Below, piece by piece: positions 57,834 through 64,000 of a stretch of 64,000 nucleotides of DNA. The notes under the pieces were generated by a model. That model did not search any database. It saw nothing but the letters and a program-made list of their open reading frames with translations, and was not told where the DNA came from. Within the stretch, counting starts at the first letter, position 1. Every line of letters begins with the position of its first letter. Made by a program: the position numbers and the translations under genes. Origin of the DNA: Zopfochytrium polystomum (Eukaryota; Chytridiomycota; Chytridiomycetes; Chytridiales; Chytridiaceae). Location of the stretch: assembly GCA_025765615.1 (NCBI GenBank), contig JAIVFJ010000313.1, positions 1 to 64,000 on the forward strand, read 5' to 3'.

Positions 57834-58390
57834 ACCTGCAGCTTCTTCGGTCAATCACTATATGCCATTTTGAGACCAATGCAACATGCTGTACTGCATA
57901 GAGTTCACTCATTCATCGCACCCCCTTCCATTGGGCCCCGCCCAGCAAAGCACCAACTGTGGTTCAATAAAGTTATCTGCCCTAGGAGTCGGCTTCCATT
58001 GGTGGCTGCAGCGCTGGGGGCAGTGCAAGGCGCAACCTCAGTCCGTTGACATGCGTTCATGCAAAACCCGAACTTCTCTGGGCATCCCATTTCCCCAAAG
58101 CACCAACTGTCTCCCACGCTTCTGCTCGCTGGGGCAGCAGCGTGCGAGCTCCTTCAAATTATTTTCACAAACTTCCGCACCCAACCTTTTAGCCTTTGGC
58201 TCGCACGAAGACGTGAAAAGCTGCCGCGGACACGATGGAGAGCTTGAAACAGACCGAAAAGAGGGGGAGAGAGGGAGACGCGGCCGCGTTCTGTACTTTT
58301 CTTTATTTTCTCGATTTACCCTAAAGACGCGGTATCGTTCAAAGTGGTACTGAAGGAGCAGCGGTGGCAGCGGACAGGGTCCAATCATCA

Positions 58391-60179
58391 TCAGTCGCGC
58401 CACGTTACGAGCACATCGTCCGTCCGATATCTGGAGGAAATATTAAAAAAAAGGGAAGGGAATTAGGGCGGAAAAGTTCAGCTGCCACAAATGGAGATGC
58501 AATGTTTTCCGCCCTCCAGTTCCCATTAGCGCCGACTCAAGTCCTTGCCTTTGGGTGCACCAAGAGTCCTCCAACGGAGTCATATGGCCCGCTTTGTGCA
58601 TGAGAAGGCCAGCCTGGGCGATCATCAGTCCGTTGTCGATGCAAAAGCTTTTGAAAACGGTGTTCATCATACAAAATAGGGGATCGGGAGTTAATCCATT
58701 GCTAGGTACTTTTCGATTCTGTCTGAGTTTACCTTTCATCAGTCGCAAAAAGCTTGCCGCCGCGATCTTCCACCATCAGGGCCATCATTTGCTGGAGCCG
58801 TTCGTTACCTGTTTTGGGAATAGATGGTTTGGAGCGAGACAAACGGCGCTTAGACCCAGGCGACAGAACTTTGCTGATACTCACTTCCAACACCCCCAAC
58901 AATCAGCACTTCCGTCGCGCCAATATGCGCCATCGCCCGTTCTGTCACTTCCACCAGCATCGCAAACAGTGTCTCTTGCAGCGAGAAGCACAGGTCCTCT
59001 TTCGTGCATTCACCCTTTTTGAGCAGATCGTGCGCGATCGACTCGATTGCCGACAGAATGCCAGAGAACGACACGTCCATACCCTTGACGATGTATGGCA
59101 GTTCTACGAACTTGGAGCCGCTGGAAGTAGGGAGAGCGGGAATAAATTTGCAAAACGGTAACTGCTCCGACATCGCAAACACTCACAGCTTTGCACATTG
59201 CTCAATATTGTAGCCTGGGCTGGGGTCGTTGGACAGGTTTATGATGCGCGCAAATCGGTCGAGGCAGTTTCCAACCGCAATGTCGAGCGTCTCGCCGAAA
59301 ATCTGGTACCTAGTACGGGGATCGTTCCCAAAAAACGGTGCCCAAATCAAGTCACACCAGCGATAACGCGTTAGAATTAGAACCGTGGATCTAATTAGAG
59401 AAGGGAACAACTCGGGCAAAAAGAACGAACCGTCTCTCCGAGTAAGCGATCACCTGTGTGTTGCCGCCGCTGACATAGAGTACGACGGGGTTGTTGGCCC
59501 CCGTGATGAACCGCCCCATTTCAATGTGCCCGATGCAGTGGTTTACACCGATGAGCGGCTTCTTCCACAAGAGCGACAATGTTCGAGCGACGACCGCCAC
59601 CGAGTTTAGCGGAGCGCCCATACCGGGGCCTGGCAGTGGGATTGCGCGAGGAAACAGGGTCGAATCGGTCAGCCCAACAGTCGAACGAACGCTCCCACTG
59701 CCAATAGAACCTTTCGTGAAGCAGATGCAATCCACGTCCTCCGGGCTGATGCCCGCAATCTCAAGCGCCCGCTTCACAAGCCCGACCACGTGCGCCTGGT
59801 GGTGCTTGGCCGTGTCGCGAGGCTGGAACCCTTGCCCTGGAGGAGTGATGTACGTCTTGCGGATGTTGGCGAGGACCCGCGGCGCGTCGGCGTCGCCGCT
59901 GCCGCCGCCGGCCTCGGCGCCCGCCGGATGACGCATGATCCCGATGCCGATCTTGTTGGCCGATCCCTCTGTTTCGTTTTGGGAATGTTGGGTCGGGGAG
60001 TACCGGTTCAAGGAAGATCAATAGGGCATCGTCGAGTCCGGCGACAGTTAGCAAGCAGAAGAACGCTTCCGCCGCAACGCAATATGCCCGGACTCGCGCG
60101 AGGTGTTTTGCTGACAACGCGGGCACCGTCCAAGTCCGACATACTCACCCATGCCGAGGGCGATGATGGGCCGTGCCAT
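58391..60179 (-). CDS. KAE1: tRNA N6-threonylcarbamoyladenosine synthase subunit Kae1 (OSGEP)
   Basis: Eight exons (60179-60149, 59968-59711, 59629-59431, 59309-59187, 59120-58885, 58808-58733, 58647-58549, 58430-58391) give exactly 353 residues. ASKHA-fold motifs are [12 protein letters not shown], the metal-binding HHQAH and [16 protein letters not shown] (formed across intron 2), [82 protein letters not shown] and [15 protein letters not shown]. Kae1 is the catalytic subunit of the KEOPS complex, which makes t6A37 on ANN-decoding tRNAs in the cytosol. There is a non-conserved insert (about [17 protein letters not shown]) after the first strand. Intron 7 is a GC-AG intron (AAAG/GCAAGG), and intron 2 has an unusual GTTCTA donor. 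Confidence 0.95.
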
Positions 60180-60642
60180 CGCGGTGTGTCAGGCAACGAC
60201 AGGAGTGACAAGTCACCGGTCCCTCGGATTGTGTGGAACGATGGCACCCTCCCCGCACGTGGGGTCAACAACCGAGCAGACGAGCTACCTTTAGGCCCAA
60301 CCGATAGGAGGACATCGGGCTCGGTCCGTCCAAGGCAGGGACTGAAAAATGTGAGGGAGGGAGGAACGGCGCAGGTGCAGATAAGTCTCGCCAGGGCGTC
60401 TGCTTGGCCCCCCCCCCCCCCGCCAATACATAGGCGTCACTGGGGCAGGTGTGTGGTCAGCGCGCAGGGAGTAAAACGCCATAAAAAGCAGTGAGAAGGG
60501 AGCTTAGTCGAGTTGGGGGAGTGCTGGGCGGGAACGAGGGCATCACGTCATCGTGCTGGCCCCAAAACGTCAACTCCAATCAATCAGGACTTCGTCCGCT
60601 CGGTCGATCGATTTCCCCGCCGCCCCCGCCGCCACGGCCTCG

Positions 60643-62646
60643 ATGGCCGACCATCCCCCAAACACCGACGCAGCAGTCCCCGCCGTCGTTCCTGCACGAT
60701 CCAGCACGCGCGGTGTTGCGGCTGCCGCCTCTTCCATTCCGTCTCGATCCGGTGCACTGTTGTCACCGCCGTCGACGTCAACCCAGCTCCCGCTATCGCT
60801 CGCATCGCCCGACCCTGGTTATCTCGCGGTGCCACCCTCCTCCGTTTCCGGGCCGCCGCTGCCCATCGTCGGCCCCGCCATCCGCGCCGGCCTCCGCGGC
60901 ATCGTCCTGGGCTGCACCGTACGATCGTCCCTCTCCGTTGTCACCGCCGTCATCCGCCTCGTCGGCCGGCCGTCCCAGCGATCTACCCTCCCGTCGCCGC
61001 TGGCCGCCTTCCTTGGATCTTTCTCGGATGGGAAAGCATGGCGGTTCGGCTTCTTTCTCGGCGGGTTCGCTTTCCTGTGGAAGGGTATGAAATGAAAGAG
61101 AGAGGGTTGCGTGGCTGGAGGAGACATGGGACGGATGAGGGCCGGGTTTCTGTTCTTGCACTGATTACCTGCCCTCCAGCTACGTCGACGTACCTTTGGG
61201 CGATCCGTCGGGAAAGGCGCAGGTTGCACGGCTTCGTGTCGGGCTTCGTCGCCGGTCTGGCCCTTCTGGCCGAGAAGCGATCCCACCGAATGGCCATAGC
61301 GTTGCAGGTCCTCACGCGCGGTTTGCAGGTCAGTGCTGCGTGTTGGGGGCCTGCGCCTTTAAAGCAGACGAATTTTGCATCGTGGACTAAAACGGAGACT
61401 TTCGCATTGTTGGCGGGGTTCTCCTTGATTTTGGCAGGGAGTCTTCACGAGCTTGCACCGGCAAGGCATCGTCCGAGTACCGCATGGCGACAGCTTTGTA
61501 TTCATGTGCGACTTCTTATCATCATTTGCATTGCGTACCTCGGTCCGTCATGCCATGGCGGCTTCTCTAACAGCCTGAGCATCTCCCCGCCACAGCCTTG
61601 TATCTGCGCAAATCCTCCACGCTTTTGCTACAGACCCCACATCCCTCCCCGTCGCCCTCCACCGGCTCATCGACCCCTCCTTCGTCCCGAACCGCGAGGC
61701 CCCCGCGAAACCCGTCCCCTCCGTCGTTCCGACGAGCGTGTGGGTCTACTGGAACGCGATGTCCAGCCTCTTCCCCCTCTACGCGGTGCTCAACACGGCC
61801 CCCGCCGCTGTCCTGCAGCCCGCCGCGCTCTCCGCCGCGCCCGTCGACGCCCTGAAGAAGATTTGGTGGAGAACCGCGAGAAGCACGAATCTGATTGCGT
61901 TGCTGATGTCGAGCTATCGGGTGTGTTTATCAGCCTTGTTTTCTTTTTGGAGAGGTGGGATGGGTGGGCGATTGTGCGTATGAACGTCTTACAGTGATTT
62001 TCTTGCGCCACACACGATAGTATCTGCTGTCGGAGCTTGAGCACTTGTCCGAAATCACCGGGTGGTCGGCGCGAACTTCGGACCTCTGGTGCTGGGCGGC
62101 AGGTGCCGTCAGCTCCACTGCAATCTTCCTCGAGGACCCGAAGCGGAGGACCGAGTTTGCTGTGTACGTTGCCAGTCGGGGGGCACTTTCCCTCCCTCAT
62201 TTCCTGTCGCCTGCTCTCTGCCTTCCTCACGAACACGGATCGACTAAAACCACCCCTTCCTACCCCTAAAACCGCTCAGCTACATGTTCCCTCGCGGCGT
62301 GACGACGCTACACACGACGCTCTACCGCCGCGGCCTCGCCCCGCGCCGCCTGCCGCCTTACTGCGACGTCCTCATGTTCGCCACCGGAATGGGCCTCATC
62401 TTCGCCTATTACCAATCCGAGCCCGACGTGCTCGGCGCCGTCGTCCGCTCGCTGCTCCGCGCGTTCCTCAGGCGGGTCGACGACGAGCCTGTCGAAGCTG
62501 GGGGGCGGGGCGGACGCGGCGGGAAGGGTGCCGCGGCGGAGGACAGTAGTGGGACTGAGGCGGGTGGGGAAGAGACCGCAGCGCGGAGGGAAGAAGGCGG
62601 CGGGAGAGCGAGGAGGGCGGCGGAGTGGGCGGCCTCATTATTGTGA
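60643..62646 (+). CDS. TMEM135-like membrane protein
   Basis: Six exons (60643-61084, 61180-61328, 61438-61542, 61596-61920, 62021-62163, 62280-62646) give about 509 residues. After a Ser/Pro-rich N-terminus come IVGPAIRAGLRGIVLGCTV, GFVSGFVAGLALLAEKRSHR, VFMCDFLSSFALRTS, SAQILHAFATDPTSLPVAL, TAIFLEDPKRRTEFAVY, FPRGVTTLHTTLYRRG and VLMFATGMGLIFAYYQSEPD. These match the TMEM135 pattern of a G-F-x-x-G helix pair, a ...P..L..... helix, E-x-K-x-R-R-x-E-x-A-x-Y and a final G-x-I-x-x-x-Y. Relatives sit in peroxisomal or mitochondrial membranes and affect organelle division and lipid handling. One extra C after the exon 4 acceptor (61596) must be ignored. The tail is Gly/Glu/Arg-rich. A TATA-like ATAAAAAG lies at about 60481. 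Confidence 0.78.
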
Positions 62647-63100
62647 AGTTGGGGGCGGTTGGAAATGGTGTAGCGGATGGTGTGGTTTTGTTGTTGGGAA
62701 AGTAGCAAGAATGAATGAGTGGGGTGTTTGTGCCCCTCTTGTTTCGGGGGTCTGAGTGTGACGCAGTATGTTGCTAGAGCTTTTTTCCTGGTTGTTTTTT
62801 TCTTTGTTTTTTCTGCTTTTCCGAATCTTTCCCCTATAGAGTCCCTAAAACGCAGCTGAATCAGTCTCTCTACCACGAAACCGCTGCATGGAACTTTGCG
62901 TCGAACAAAAAGAAGACCGTGAGGGACCATTAAATGTGTTTATATACGAACACATTTGCCATGTGGGGGGACAGAGCACTTACCACACTAGCCAACGCAT
63001 GCGACGACAAGCCAAAACCAAATTAGCAGGCAAACAAAAAGAGCAACCAGCCCCTCCGCTCCAGGGTCTTTTGACCAGCCCTTTCATTAAGCCTCCAACA
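62647..63100. other. Intergenic between convergent genes; nothing seen
   Basis: No open frame of interest and no repeats. It contains the 3' ends of two convergent genes. Confidence 0.5.
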
Positions 63101-64000
63101 TCAGGCCTCCAACAACACGCGCTTCGCCTTGCCCCTCCTGCCCCTCACCGCACGCAACCTCTCCCCGCGCAGGTCCTTCGCCTCGTGCGTCCGCCCGTCA
63201 TAGTACCCCTTCCTGTACGTCACGTCCTCCTCCGGCTTCGTCGCTGCCAGCAGCCGCGCCGCGTCAGACGTGAGGGACGAGGATTCAGTCGACGACGGCG
63301 CCCCAGCCGCGGGTGCGCCGGACGGCAGGATCGCGGACCCGTCGACGACGACGGGCGTGTCCGACGGCAGCCGCGACAGGTCGCACGACCCGTGGCACAC
63401 GACCGTCCGCTGGCGCCCCGAGGCTTGCGCGGAGGAGCGCAGACGCGCGTCGAGCTCGATTGCGGTGAGTCTTGTGTTTGTTGTTGGTTGGGAGGAGTTA
63501 GGGATGCGAGGTCCAAGAAACAAAAGAAAAAGAGAAAAAATAAAAGGAAAAGAAAGAAAAGAAAAACGACTTACACCGCTGCAGGGTACCGCGTGCGTCG
63601 CTGGTACGCCTCGCTCCCGTACCGCGTCGCGGCGCCCTTGCGCACGCGCCCGGTGACCCTGTCCCGCGCCAGGGCCGACTGCCGATCCGACGCGCGCTTG
63701 CGCGTCACGTACCGCAGCCGGCGGCGCCCGCTGCCCAAGCCGCCGAGCACGGGGGCTTGCGCGGCGTCCGCGCCTGGTGCGGGTGGGGCGTCGACTGAGG
63801 CTGGGTGGGCCTCAACGGCGGCGGCGGGCAGGGTGGGAACCGGTGCGGCGGCGGCAGACGGAGTGGCCGCGGTGGCGGTGATAGTGTTGGCGGTGGAAAG
63901 CGTCGTTGGGGTTTCCGCCGGCGGTGAGGGTGCCGGCGTGTTTTCCTGGGCGGCTCCGGTGGCGGCGGCGGCGGAGACGGCGGCGGCGAGGAGGAGCAAA
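63101..64000 (-). CDS. Secreted basic protein with CxGSC and DVTY motifs, 5' end beyond window
   Basis: The frame is open to the right edge. The first visible residues (LLLLAAAVSAAAATGAAQ) look like the end of a signal peptide whose ATG lies outside. Then come a Thr/Ala/Pro-rich linker, the basic core RRRLRYVTRKRASDRQ, SALARDR and YGSEAYQRRTRYPAA, and a phase-2 intron (GTAAGT donor near 63572, acceptor CACAAG near 63463). Exon 2 has TVVCHGSCDLSRLPSD and the end block EEDVTYRKGYYDG, GERLRAVRGRRGKAKR. Order, motifs and intron position match the gene at 40226-41516, and here the frame is intact. It is probably secreted and cationic; function unknown. Confidence 0.7.

Larger units (their letters stand above)
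54303..57840. repeat. Tandem duplication of a two-gene segment
   Basis: The block 54303-56330 (cationic peptide plus Arg/Lys-tailed protein) is repeated in the same order and orientation as 56730-57840. Matches include the exon 1 end plus donor of the peptide gene, the segment around its first Cys pair, the CTGTTCCCAGCCGGCA stretch (55492 and 57197), and nearly all of the second gene. The right-hand unit is shorter. A CAAAGCACCAACTGT-like string recurs downstream (56417 with one change, 57949, 58096). Confidence 0.75.

Noticed and set aside
59630..59710. Reading KAE1 exons 2 and 3 as one uninterrupted exon
   Set aside because: It would split the invariant [11 protein letters not shown] loop by 27 residues; splice sites exist at both ends.
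1..64000. CRISPR arrays, bacterial operons, insertion sequences or LTR elements
   Set aside because: No spaced direct repeats, transposase or reverse-transcriptase motifs, or paired terminal repeats were found.

Overview
The window is nuclear DNA from a fungus. Almost every recognisable gene is split by short GT-AG introns, mostly 40 to 270 nt. An ADE2-type fusion of PurK and PurE and a HET-domain protein also point to fungi. A full exportin-4 gene and a TMEM135-like gene, together with high GC and many microsatellites, would suit an early-diverging (for example chytrid-like) lineage, but that placement is inference. There are no operons, phage, CRISPR arrays or bacterial genes.

Layout, left to right. 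0-5.6 kb: a gene cut by the left edge, a gamma-glutamylcyclotransferase-like gene, tRNA-Glu(CTC), a Pro-rich membrane protein of uncertain frame, and a protein kinase. 5.9-7.0 kb: an A+T-rich stretch without genes. 7.5-17.9 kb: three tandem copies of one multi-pass membrane gene with the same seven-exon plan; copies A and B carry lesions, copy C is readable. 18.5-30.1 kb: ADE2, a small C2 protein, a HET-domain protein, a 2-oxoglutarate/Fe(II) oxygenase, a small unknown gene, a GH26-like glycoside hydrolase and a second, identical tRNA-Glu. 30.2-36 kb: a decayed cytochrome P450, an LCB1-like fragment, and a small secreted protein built from 27-nt micro-exons. 37-46 kb: two large F-box-like proteins (one with ankyrin-like repeats) flank a secreted basic protein. 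48-53.5 kb: exportin-4. 54-58 kb: a tandem duplication of a gene pair (a secreted cationic Cys peptide and a small Arg/Lys-tailed protein); the right-hand copy is decayed. 58-64 kb: KAE1, a TMEM135-like protein, and a paralogue of the secreted basic protein cut by the right edge.

The housekeeping genes (purine synthesis, t6A tRNA modification, nuclear transport, peroxisome/mitochondrion biology) are interspersed with four small secreted-protein loci and one expanded membrane family. These are the least explained parts of the window.

Many GC-rich genes can be read only if single G or C bases in short runs are skipped. The corrected lengths then close exactly in frame with intron phases and stop codons. 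This looks like insertion-type assembly error rather than wholesale pseudogenisation, and it limits the precision of those gene models. All functions come from motifs and family resemblance read by eye; no database search was run.
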